9,011 nucleotides of DNA from an uncultured Clostridia bacterium (GTDB lineage Bacteria > Bacillota > Clostridia > Oscillospirales > Acutalibacteraceae). This document shows, one piece after another, positions 1 through 6,253 of the stretch; the first letter of the stretch is position 1, and each line of letters opens with the position of its first letter. A model generated the notes under the pieces. The model was not told the DNA's origin, did no database searches, and worked only from the letters and a program-made list of their open reading frames with translations. The DNA is taken from NCBI GenBank assembly GCA_945224895.1, contig CALYNW010000022.1:1-9011 (forward strand). The letters run 5' to 3'. A program made the position numbers and the translations under genes.

Positions 1-664
1 CAGTCACCTGCTGATGAGCATTTCCGCCTCTTATGCAAAGGCAGGTGCCGTTTTCTGTTTTATATGGAGTGTCACCCTCAAAGCCTGCACCGAAGCCTTC
101 GGGATGGTCAAACTGATAGTAGTAAAGCTCAGGCTGTGGGTGGTGGTGAGGCGGATAGCTGGACCATTTGCCCGGCTGATTGAACACCTCGCCCATAACC
201 ATATTTGAGAACGGAGCATTATCAAGGTCAAACATAGTTGATACAATTCTGTGACCTGCACCGCCCCACTGACCTTTACCGAATTCCTGATAAAGACAGT
301 TATCGGGATTGTGGAACATAGGCTCCCATTTTTTATCATTATCTGTAATTTGAACGAGGATTTCACTGTCCTCAAGTGCAGTTACGGAAATTGGGGTGCC
401 CTTGCAGGCGTGGATTGCATAAGGCGTTTTCTCAAATGGATTTTCTCTTTCACATGTTTCGTCAATTTTTCCTTCGTCAACAAGAAAGCGTACCTTTCCC
501 GAAAGGAGAAGCACTGCACATTCATCACTGTCCGATGAATAAGCAAAGGCGGTATCCTTCTTCAGTCTGTAAACGTAAATATCCATAAGCATTTCGGGAT
601 TTACGCCGTTTCTTTCACACAGAGTCTTTTTACCGTTTTCGTCATATTCGGGTTTAAATAGCAT
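1..664 (-). CDS. iolB: 5-deoxy-glucuronate isomerase, IolB-like (partial, C-terminus beyond window)
   Basis: The visible 221 residues match the KduI/IolB cupin family, whose IolB members isomerise 5-deoxy-D-glucuronate to 5-dehydro-2-deoxy-D-gluconate in myo-inositol breakdown in the cytosol. The clearest signature is the block at residues 167-192: WSSYPPHHHP, then PELYYYQFDHPEGFG. In IolB the motif SSYPPHxHD..EExYYY supplies metal ligands, here probably His173, His175 and Glu179, with His217 (GNAHQQ) as a likely further ligand. The ATG at 664-662 is preceded by an AAGAGG ribosome site about 7 bases upstream. It starts 12 bp after the ktrA stop, so it is probably co-transcribed with the K+ genes. 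The reading frame is open to the left edge; IolB proteins are about 250-270 residues, so most of the gene is present. No other inositol gene is in the window, so the exact substrate is less certain than the family. Confidence 0.85.
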   Translation of the reverse strand, partial: MLFKPEYDENGKKTLCERNGVNPEMLMDIYVYRLKKDTAFAYSSDSDECAVLLLSGKVRFLVDEGKIDETCERENPFEKTPYAIHACKGTPISVTALEDSEILVQITDNDKKWEPMFHNPDNCLYQEFGKGQWGGAGHRIVSTMFDLDNAPFSNMVMGEVFNQPGKWSSYPPHHHPQPELYYYQFDHPEGFGAGFEGDTPYKTENGTCLCIRGGNAHQQVT

Positions 665-676
665 TTTGATTACCTC

Positions 677-1318
677 TTATCTTGCAATTTTATTTATATT
701 TTTCTTGTCGCCCATAACAATGATATGCTGATTTGCAGAGAATACATAGTCAGGGGATTTTACGGTCATTATTCTGCCGTTATCCTTGTAGGCTATTACT
801 GTTACATTATGATTTTTACGTACGTTAATATCCGTAAGTGATTTTCCTACCCATTTATCGGGAACGGCTATTTCATAAATTCCTGCGTCATCACTTAATT
901 TGAAATAGTCGAAAATTGTTGAGCTGGTAAATTCCACAGCCATTCTGTATGCTTCGTCTCTTTCGGGATAAATTACCTTTTTTGCACCGTTTTTTAAAAG
1001 GAATTTTTCGTGAATAAGCGACGATGCCTTACCGATTATAAAGCGAGCGCCAAGCTCGTTAAGATAGTCGGTAATAACAAGGCTGTCCTGAAAATTACCT
1101 ACGCATACAAAAATATAATCGTAGTCGCCTACACCTAAAGCCGCTAAATTACTTTTGACGGTATAATCTCCGATTTCGGCGGTTGTAACATTGTCTGCAT
1201 ACTCGTTGATAAGCTTTTCCTCCTTGTCAACAAGCATTACGTCATTGCCCATTTCGCACATATATTCAGCCAAGTGATGACCGAATTTTCCTGCTCCAAT
1301 AACAAGAACTGATTTCAT
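677..1318 (-). CDS. ktrA: Ktr/Trk potassium uptake regulatory subunit (RCK protein)
   Basis: This 213-residue cytoplasmic protein has the two-domain layout of KtrA. An N-terminal RCK_N Rossmann domain (about residues 1-120) carries the nucleotide-binding glycine motif VIGAGKFG at 6-13, an acidic residue after strand 2 (LVDKEEK, Asp31) and the D-Y-D-Y-I-F-V-C-V-G strand at about 65-74. A C-terminal RCK_C domain follows (about 130-213). KtrA forms an octameric ring under the KtrB channel and gates K+ entry in response to ATP/ADP; the RCK_C domain of Firmicutes homologues binds c-di-AMP, which shuts the channel. Its length is close to Bacillus KtrA (about 220). The ATG at 1318 has a strong TAGGAGA ribosome site 7-8 bases upstream. 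It follows ktrB by 32 bp and precedes the iolB-like gene by 12 bp. A single RCK unit rather than the doubled TrkA of enterobacteria supports the Ktr name. Confidence 0.93.
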   Translation of the reverse strand: MKSVLVIGAGKFGHHLAEYMCEMGNDVMLVDKEEKLINEYADNVTTAEIGDYTVKSNLAALGVGDYDYIFVCVGNFQDSLVITDYLNELGARFIIGKASSLIHEKFLLKNGAKKVIYPERDEAYRMAVEFTSSTIFDYFKLSDDAGIYEIAVPDKWVGKSLTDINVRKNHNVTVIAYKDNGRIMTVKSPDYVFSANQHIIVMGDKKNINKIAR

Positions 1319-1350
1319 ATTGCTGTCTCCTAAATTTTTGCTGAAATATA

Positions 1351-2718
1351 TTAACCCACTAAAAGATTACCCAGTGGTTTAAGAACGCTTTTTTTGTTTA
1401 TATCAAATCGGAAGGTGAATACGAATATAAGAGAAGTAACCCTGCCGATAAACATAAGTGCTGTTATAACAATCTTAGATGATAATGACAGAAGCGGTGT
1501 TATTCCTGTTGACATACCTACCGTACCCATTGCCGAAAAGCATTCAAACAATATATCAAAATAATCAAGCGAAGGCTGAGCAAGGGAAATAATAAACGAC
1601 GCAAAAAGCACAAGCGCAAGATTAGTGAAAAATACGGCAACAGCCTTTCTGATATATTCGTCGGATACTCTCCTGCCAAAGCGTTCACATGTATCCGATT
1701 GCTTGATTACGGAAATAACAGCCATACAGATAACGGCAAAGGTTGAGGTTTTTATACCGCCTGCTGTGGAGCCTGAGGAGCCGCCTATGAACATCAGTAT
1801 ATATGTCAGCATTTTTGAGGCGCCTGTCATATCTCCTGTTGATATGCTGTTAAAGCCTGCCGTTCTGGTGGTTGTGCTTGTAAAAAAGGCATTGAGCAGT
1901 CCTTTGCCGAAGCTCATATCTGCAAGCGTATTGTTTGCTTCAAATATATAGTAGAGAGCTGTTCCTGCCAAAAGAAGAATAGCAGTAACGGACAGGGTTA
2001 TTTTAGTGTGAAAGGAGTATTTTTTTAGGTTGAATTTATTTTCCTTTATATCGTCCCATACAATAAAGCCGATACCGCCTATTATAATGAGTGCTGAAAT
2101 TGTCAGCAGAACAAGGGGACTGTCATTTACGGTTATGAGAGAGGAGCCTGCCTCAATTCTGCCCATAACGTCAAAGCCTGCATTACAAAACGCCGAAACG
2201 GATAAAAATACAGATGTGTAAAGTCCGTTTTTAAAGTCCATTTGAGGTATAAAATGTATGCTCAAAAGGATTGCGCCTGCTATCTCAAAAAAAGCAGTTC
2301 CGCCGATAACGGTTTTTCCCAGCTTTCTTAAATCTCCGGTGAAGATAGAGCCAATGCTTTCTTTAAGAAGAATTTTCTGCTTTACACTAACTCTTTGCTT
2401 TACAAATCTTGCGAGGAGCATTATCAGCGTTATAAATCCGAGACCGCCTATTTGAATCATACAAAGTATTACAACCTGACCGAATAAGGTCCATTTTGTA
2501 AATGTATCAAACTGAACAAGACCTGTTACGCAAGTTGCAGATGTAGCAGTAAAAAGGGCGTCGATAAAGCTTACGCTTCCGTCCTTAACGGATATGGGAA
2601 GCATAAGAAGCCCCGTTCCGATTATTATTATCAGAAAAAAGCTCAGCGCCACAATTTTAGGATATGTGGAGTAGTAGTTTCTGATATGAGCTTTTCTTTT
2701 ATTTCTTTTAATCCCCAA
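1351..2718 (-). CDS. ktrB: Ktr/Trk potassium channel subunit, TrkH/KtrB family
   Basis: A 455-residue polytopic membrane protein of the TrkH/TrkG/KtrB family that forms the K+ (Na+-coupled) pore. The four pore-loop repeats are all visible, each with its conserved filter glycine: TSATCVTGL (Gly66), SAFCNAGFD (Gly181), TTTRTAGFN (Gly288) and SAMGTVGMSTG (Gly401). The third M2 segment has the glycine/serine-rich gating-loop sequence IGGSSGSTAGGIKT (311-324). The basic N-terminus (KRNKRKAH) precedes the first membrane helix at about 22-41. Length and lack of extra domains fit KtrB (about 450). The start codon is TTG at 2718-2716, set by a CGGAG ribosome site 9 bases upstream; the next in-frame Met is residue 87, beyond the first pore loop, so TTG must be the start. 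It lies directly upstream of ktrA, its regulatory partner, and downstream of the dehydratase gene by 44 bp. Confidence 0.95.
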   Translation of the reverse strand: MGIKRNKRKAHIRNYYSTYPKIVALSFFLIIIIGTGLLMLPISVKDGSVSFIDALFTATSATCVTGLVQFDTFTKWTLFGQVVILCMIQIGGLGFITLIMLLARFVKQRVSVKQKILLKESIGSIFTGDLRKLGKTVIGGTAFFEIAGAILLSIHFIPQMDFKNGLYTSVFLSVSAFCNAGFDVMGRIEAGSSLITVNDSPLVLLTISALIIIGGIGFIVWDDIKENKFNLKKYSFHTKITLSVTAILLLAGTALYYIFEANNTLADMSFGKGLLNAFFTSTTTRTAGFNSISTGDMTGASKMLTYILMFIGGSSGSTAGGIKTSTFAVICMAVISVIKQSDTCERFGRRVSDEYIRKAVAVFFTNLALVLFASFIISLAQPSLDYFDILFECFSAMGTVGMSTGITPLLSLSSKIVITALMFIGRVTSLIFVFTFRFDINKKSVLKPLGNLLVG

Positions 2719-2727
2719 TTTTTTGTT

Positions 2728-2732
2728 CTCCG
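2728..2732 (-). promoter_or_regulatory. Ribosome binding site fixing the TTG start of ktrB
   Basis: Read on the minus strand this is CGGAG, 9 bases before the TTG at 2718-2716. No ATG or GTG alternative exists before the first transmembrane helix, so this modest ribosome site plus a TTG codon decides the start. The combination predicts lower initiation than for ktrA, which has TAGGAGA plus ATG. Confidence 0.6.
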
Positions 2733-2762
2733 TTTTATAAAAATACCGTTTGCAAAATTAGA

Positions 2763-4649
2763 TTAGTTTTTTGCAGGGTGATAATTAGGAACAATTTTCT
2801 GAAGCTTTTCACGTACATTATCTTCATTAATGTCTTGAAGCTCGTTAAGCATTTGTTCAAATTCGTCCTTATTTATTACCATAGGCTGATTTACAAATAT
2901 TTTTTCATTTGCGGTTTTCTGCCTTGTTTTCATTTCGTCGTCCATTGAAAGCTCCTCATAAAGCTTTTCACCGGGACGAAGCCCTGTTATTTTAATCCCG
3001 ATTTCTTCAACTGTGTATCCCGAAAGCTTTATAAGATTTTCAGCCAAATCCATAATTTTAACAGGCTCACCCATATCAAGGACAAAGACCTCTCCGCCTT
3101 TAGCAAGACCGCCGGCCTGACATACAAGCTGAGCCGCCTCGGGAATAGTCATAAAGTATCTTGTTATATCGGGATGGGTTACGCATACGGGACCGCCGTT
3201 TGCAATCTGCTTTTTGAAGATTGGTATTACAGAGCCGTGAGAGCCTAAAACATTGCCGAAGCGTACTGCGGCATATTCGGTATTTTTGCTTTTCTCATTC
3301 ATATATTGAACGATTATTTCCGTAATTCTCTTGGTTGTGCCCATAACATTTGTGGGATTAACCGCCTTATCCGTTGAGAGAATTACCATTTTTGAAACCT
3401 TAAATTTGTCGGCTGTAACAGCCACATTGTATGTTCCGAAAATGTTGTTTTTTACCGCCTCGCAGGGAGAATCCTCCATAAGCGGTACGTGCTTGTGAGC
3501 GGCGGCATGGAAAACAACATCGGGGTGGAATTCCTCAAACACCTCTTCAAGCCTTTTAATATCTCTGACAGAGCCGATTCTTACCTGAATATTAATGCTG
3601 TCCTTGTATTTGTCCTTTAAATCGTTTGCAAGCTCAAATGCAGTATTCTCATAAATGTCAAAAATTACAATGGTTTTCGGATTATATCTTGCACACTGTG
3701 TACAGATTTCGGAGCCGATGGAGCCGCCACCGCCTGTAACAAGTATAGTTTTGTCAATAAGATAACGGCAAACCTTTATGTTAAGCTTTATTTCATCACG
3801 TGACAGCAGGTCGGTAATATCAACCTCTTTTAGCTTTTTATAGTTTGCACTGTCCTCAAGTATATCCTCAAGTGACGGAGAAATTTTAATTTTTTTGCCG
3901 GTTTCAAGTGCAATCTGCACGATTTCATTTATTCTTGTTTTTGTTGCAGAGGGTATGCAGATTATAATTTCATCAATGTCATATTTTTTTGCGATTTCGG
4001 GAATTTCATTACAGTTTCCCGCAATTTTTACATGGTTGATTCTTTTTCCTTTTTTTGCAGGGTTGTCATCAATAGCAACAACAGGCTTAAATCTGTTGAT
4101 TCTGTTGATTCTCATATCCTCAATCATGGCATTTCCCATATATCCGGCTCCCACAATCATAACACGCTTTGCATCACGATTCTTGCCGGAAAAAAGCTTT
4201 GCCCTGTCAAAATTCTTTCTTAAAACCCTGTAGCCTATTCTGGGCAGGCAGGTAAAGAAAACAATGAAAAACAAACCGAGAATATACGAATAAAACGGCA
4301 GAATATTTTCAAAGTGAAGAAGAGCCTTAAACAGTATTTTATCTATGAGAAATAATGCTCCCGTATTTACACAGGCGGCAACTGTGCAGGACACCATTTC
4401 GTCTGTACCTGCAAATGTCCAAACGCTTTTGTAAAGCTTAAAGAAGGCATTTACAATAATAACTATACCGCTTAGAAGAATAAAATGAGTGTAATTGAAC
4501 AGCACCTTTGCATAAGGAGTACCGAAAACTTCACCGTTATTTGTATAGTAGCATATAAGTATGTTTGACAAAAAGAACAGACCTATATCAATAATTCCAA
4601 GCAATACCATTTTTAATCTTCCGGTCAGTTTTTTATTGTTCATTTCCAT
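2763..4649 (-). CDS. Membrane-bound nucleotide-sugar 4,6-dehydratase (WbpM/PglF/CapD family)
   Basis: Predicted to convert a UDP-N-acetyl-hexosamine to its 4-keto-6-deoxy derivative, an early step in making modified sugars for surface polysaccharide or glycoprotein. With the ATG at 4649 it is 628 residues: four hydrophobic segments at about 15-140, a CoA-binding-like Rossmann domain starting at VMIVGAGYMGNA (about 163-174), and an extended SDR domain (Polysacc_synt_2) starting with TILVTGGGGSIGSE (301-314). The SDR part shows HAAAHKHVPLMED (381-393), STDKAVNPTNVMG (425-437), RFGNVLGS and LRPGEKLYEEL. The usual SDR YxxxK is Met436-xxx-Lys440 with Thr426/Asp427 nearby, as in large membrane-bound dehydratases. 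Start choice: the ATG at 4649 lies 9 bases after AGAAGG; an in-frame GTG at 4679 would add 10 residues and sits 5 bp from the upstream stop. It follows the CHAP gene closely. No glycosyltransferase or aminotransferase is in view, so the final sugar is unknown. Confidence 0.9.
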   Translation of the reverse strand: MEMNNKKLTGRLKMVLLGIIDIGLFFLSNILICYYTNNGEVFGTPYAKVLFNYTHFILLSGIVIIVNAFFKLYKSVWTFAGTDEMVSCTVAACVNTGALFLIDKILFKALLHFENILPFYSYILGLFFIVFFTCLPRIGYRVLRKNFDRAKLFSGKNRDAKRVMIVGAGYMGNAMIEDMRINRINRFKPVVAIDDNPAKKGKRINHVKIAGNCNEIPEIAKKYDIDEIIICIPSATKTRINEIVQIALETGKKIKISPSLEDILEDSANYKKLKEVDITDLLSRDEIKLNIKVCRYLIDKTILVTGGGGSIGSEICTQCARYNPKTIVIFDIYENTAFELANDLKDKYKDSINIQVRIGSVRDIKRLEEVFEEFHPDVVFHAAAHKHVPLMEDSPCEAVKNNIFGTYNVAVTADKFKVSKMVILSTDKAVNPTNVMGTTKRITEIIVQYMNEKSKNTEYAAVRFGNVLGSHGSVIPIFKKQIANGGPVCVTHPDITRYFMTIPEAAQLVCQAGGLAKGGEVFVLDMGEPVKIMDLAENLIKLSGYTVEEIGIKITGLRPGEKLYEELSMDDEMKTRQKTANEKIFVNQPMVINKDEFEQMLNELQDINEDNVREKLQKIVPNYHPAKN

Positions 4650-4684
4650 AGCATTTATCCTTCTCTCTTCAAAAGTCACTTCTC

Positions 4685-6013
4685 TTACCTGCTTTTGCGT
4701 GATTTGATTTTCTTTGTAATCAAAATGAATATTGATATTATCAGCGTTCCGCCGATAATGGCAATGGGTATGGCGTAAAGCTGCTTGTTTTGCGAAAGGG
4801 CGGTAACATTTACACCCATTCTTGTAAGAACACTCTGTGCATTTCTCTCTGTTGTAACAACACTGTTATCGGTTGTGCCTACAACCTCACGGCTTGTCCC
4901 GTGCTCCACTGCTGTAACATCTCCACGTGCCTCTGTAACGGTGAAGCTGCACTGGTTATAAAGGTCGTCGTTGGCGCATACAACTACAGTGGCTGTACCG
5001 GGACCTATTGCTTTTATTTCCCCACCGTCACCAAGCTCAATAATTCCTTCCTCATCGCAGAAATAGCCTACTACTGCGTTAGCGTCTGATGGCTGAACAC
5101 TGTATTCAAGTACAACGCTGTCACCTACCTGCATATCATATGTAGATGCATATATTTCAAGAGAATCAAGAGATGTCTTCTCCTGTGTGGAAGGAGCAGT
5201 GGTCTGCGTTGTTGTCTGAGTGGTAGACTGAGTTGTTGACTGTGTAGTTGCTTGAACAGTGGTTTTTTTCGTTTCCTTGGCAGTAGTCTTTTTTGTGGTT
5301 TTTGCAGTTGTGGATTTTGTCGTTGCTTTAGTGGTTGTTTGTTTTTTGGTAGTGGTTTGCTTTTTTGTCGTTGTCTGCTTTTTTGTCGTTGTCTTCTTTT
5401 TTGTGGTTGAGGCTGTGGTTTGAGTATTTCCGCCTGATACCGACGCATAATTCGGAGAAGCATAACCCATAATAGCGCTTATATTGTTATATGGCTTAGA
5501 GCCCTTTGCCGTGTATTCTCTTGCCTTAACCTTTCCCGAGCAGTTTCCCTCTATCGTGTAAACCGTTGTTCCCGAGGTATAATTAACAAAGCCTACATGC
5601 TGACAGGAGCCGTTACCGCTCCAGTCGAAAAATACAAGGTCGCCTGACGAGGGGGTATAGCCCTCCGAAACAGGATGATATCTGCCCTTGTCCTTAAACC
5701 AGCTTATCATACTGTTGCAGTTTCCGCCTGAGGGAACAATTACTCCGTTTAATTTTACGCCGTTGCTTGTTCCTGCTTGATTAAAGCACCACAGCACAAA
5801 GGTTGTGCACCAGCCACCCTGATATCCGTACCATTCGCCGTATTTTGAAGTGGTGGATGTGCCCTCATAACCAACTTCTCCGCTTGCTATGGATATTACA
5901 CTGCTTCTGAGTTCACCTTCGGAGGCAGCAAAGGCAGTTACGGGAAAAATCGAAGCAACTGCAAGAATGAGAGATAAAAGCAATGATATTGCTTTACAAA
6001 AATATTTCTTCAT
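4685..6013 (-). CDS. Membrane-anchored CHAP-domain cell-wall hydrolase with Thr/Lys linker and Big_2 domain
   Basis: A 442-residue exported protein, predicted to cleave peptidoglycan (amidase or endopeptidase). Residues 1-29 form a signal peptide ending at a TAFA-AS site. A CHAP domain (about 38-190) has the catalytic-type Cys69 in GGWCTTFVLWC, His139 in CQHVGFV, and Glu155/Asn157 in YTIEGNCSG, the expected Cys-His-acid/amide set. Then comes a low-complexity linker (about 198-279), a Big_2 bacterial Ig-like domain (about 280-361, with the ending GTATVVV...CSFTVTE), a short spacer, and a C-terminal membrane helix (about 412-432) followed by KKIKSRKSR. No LPXTG-like motif precedes the helix, so it is membrane-held rather than sortase-linked. 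The ATG at 6013 is preferred because AAAGGAGG lies 7 bases upstream; an in-frame ATG at 6040 precedes that site and would spoil the signal peptide. First gene of the minus-strand operon. Substrate bond is not known. Confidence 0.9.
   Translation of the reverse strand: MKKYFCKAISLLLSLILAVASIFPVTAFAASEGELRSSVISIASGEVGYEGTSTTSKYGEWYGYQGGWCTTFVLWCFNQAGTSNGVKLNGVIVPSGGNCNSMISWFKDKGRYHPVSEGYTPSSGDLVFFDWSGNGSCQHVGFVNYTSGTTVYTIEGNCSGKVKAREYTAKGSKPYNNISAIMGYASPNYASVSGGNTQTTASTTKKKTTTKKQTTTKKQTTTKKQTTTKATTKSTTAKTTKKTTAKETKKTTVQATTQSTTQSTTQTTTQTTAPSTQEKTSLDSLEIYASTYDMQVGDSVVLEYSVQPSDANAVVGYFCDEEGIIELGDGGEIKAIGPGTATVVVCANDDLYNQCSFTVTEARGDVTAVEHGTSREVVGTTDNSVVTTERNAQSVLTRMGVNVTALSQNKQLYAIPIAIIGGTLIISIFILITKKIKSRKSR
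5177..5422 (-). repeat. Low-complexity Thr/Lys/Gln linker coding region with tandem 18-bp units
   Basis: This part of the CHAP gene encodes about residues 198-279, almost only Thr, Lys, Gln, Ser and Ala. At 5330-5401 there are four in-frame 18-bp units coding KKKTTT once and KKQTTT three times. The units are imperfect at DNA level, with synonymous changes (for example AAA/AAG for Lys and different Thr codons), so they are not a recent exact expansion. The linker is polarised: a Lys-rich half (205-250) nearest the CHAP domain and an uncharged Thr/Gln half (251-275) nearest the Big_2 domain. It probably acts as an extended spacer through the wall. Confidence 0.85.
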
Positions 6014-6020
6014 TATGTTT

Positions 6021-6028
6021 CCTCCTTT
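6021..6028 (-). promoter_or_regulatory. Strong ribosome binding site for the CHAP hydrolase
   Basis: On the minus strand this reads AAAGGAGG, 7 bases before the ATG at 6013-6011. It is the best ribosome site in this region and decides between the two in-frame ATG codons at 6040 and 6013 in favour of the latter. Confidence 0.85.
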
Positions 6029-6044
6029 GAAAATGAACATAGGT

Positions 6045-6056
6045 AATTTGCAAATT
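6045..6056. promoter_or_regulatory. 12-bp perfect palindrome in the leader of the CHAP operon
   Basis: AATTTGCAAATT is a perfect inverted repeat lying between the predicted transcription start (about 6070) and the ribosome site of the CHAP gene. Its position would suit an operator for a dimeric repressor. It is AT-rich and short, so chance is a real alternative; I do not recognise the regulator. Confidence 0.25.
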
Positions 6057-6076
6057 TATATAAAGACTTAATTATA

Positions 6077-6104
6077 ATTATATACATTACTGAAAAAATG
6101 TCAA
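6077..6104 (-). promoter_or_regulatory. Sigma-A-type promoter of the five-gene minus-strand operon
   Basis: On the minus strand, a perfect TTGACA (-35, 6104-6099) is followed after 16 bases by a perfect TATAAT (-10, 6082-6077). The predicted start is near 6070, giving a leader of about 57 bases before the CHAP ATG. A 12-bp AT-only palindrome (TAATTATAATTA, 6069-6080) overlaps the -10 and start point. It is the only strong promoter seen ahead of the five genes. Confidence 0.75.
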
Positions 6105-6135
6105 TTTAATATTTCTTAAAACATTATAAACTATA

Positions 6136-6164
6136 TTGAAAAACTTTTTGTACTGTTGTATAAT
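6136..6164 (+). promoter_or_regulatory. Sigma-A-type promoter of the serine hydrolase gene
   Basis: TTGAAA (6136-6141), a 17-base spacer and a perfect TATAAT (6159-6164) form a near-consensus promoter. The predicted start is about 6171, giving a leader of about 83 bases. Its -35 box lies 31 bp from the -35 of the divergent operon promoter, so the two polymerase sites are back to back. Confidence 0.75.
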
Positions 6165-6169
6165 AGTAG

Positions 6170-6204
6170 ATACGAATAGTAGAACGAATCGTTACCCTAC
6201 GTAT
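6170..6204. promoter_or_regulatory. Nested inverted repeat at the start of the serine hydrolase leader
   Basis: AACGA-A-TCGTT at 6183-6193 is an 11-bp perfect odd palindrome. Around it, GTAG (6179-6182) faces CTAC (6197-6200) and ATACG (6170-6174) faces CGTAT (6200-6204), with uneven spacing. The element begins at the predicted transcription start, where a repressor would block initiation. An RNA hairpin is less likely because the central palindrome leaves almost no loop. The binding protein is unknown. Confidence 0.3.
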
Positions 6205-6253
6205 AATTAACAAAACCATATGTAAAAACAGTTGTGTTTAGGAGGATTTAATA

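Noticed and set aside
31..375. 114-codon minus-strand open frame over the iolB region
   Set aside because: It overlaps the clearly IolB-like frame out of phase, has no recognisable motif, and lacks a ribosome site.
4650..4679. GTG at 4679 as the start of the dehydratase
   Set aside because: Possible, and it would shorten the gap to 5 bp, but the ATG at 4649 has a clearer AGAAGG site and the extra ten residues (TFEERRINA region) have no family support. Not excluded.
5125..5463. Open frame of 112 codons rich in Gln, Arg, Pro and Leu on the minus strand inside the CHAP gene
   Set aside because: It is the shifted frame of the Thr/Lys linker repeats, with composition that follows from the repeat codons. 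The CHAP frame has signal peptide, catalytic motifs and ribosome site.
6014..6040. In-frame ATG at 6040 as the CHAP gene start
   Set aside because: The AAAGGAGG ribosome site lies inside the extra segment, and the longer N-terminus would put nine residues in front of a normal signal peptide.
6207..6213. TTAACAA in the serine hydrolase leader as a possible Rex site
   Set aside because: Only one half-site is present; the other arm reads CCTACGT instead of TTGTTAA, so no palindromic operator exists.
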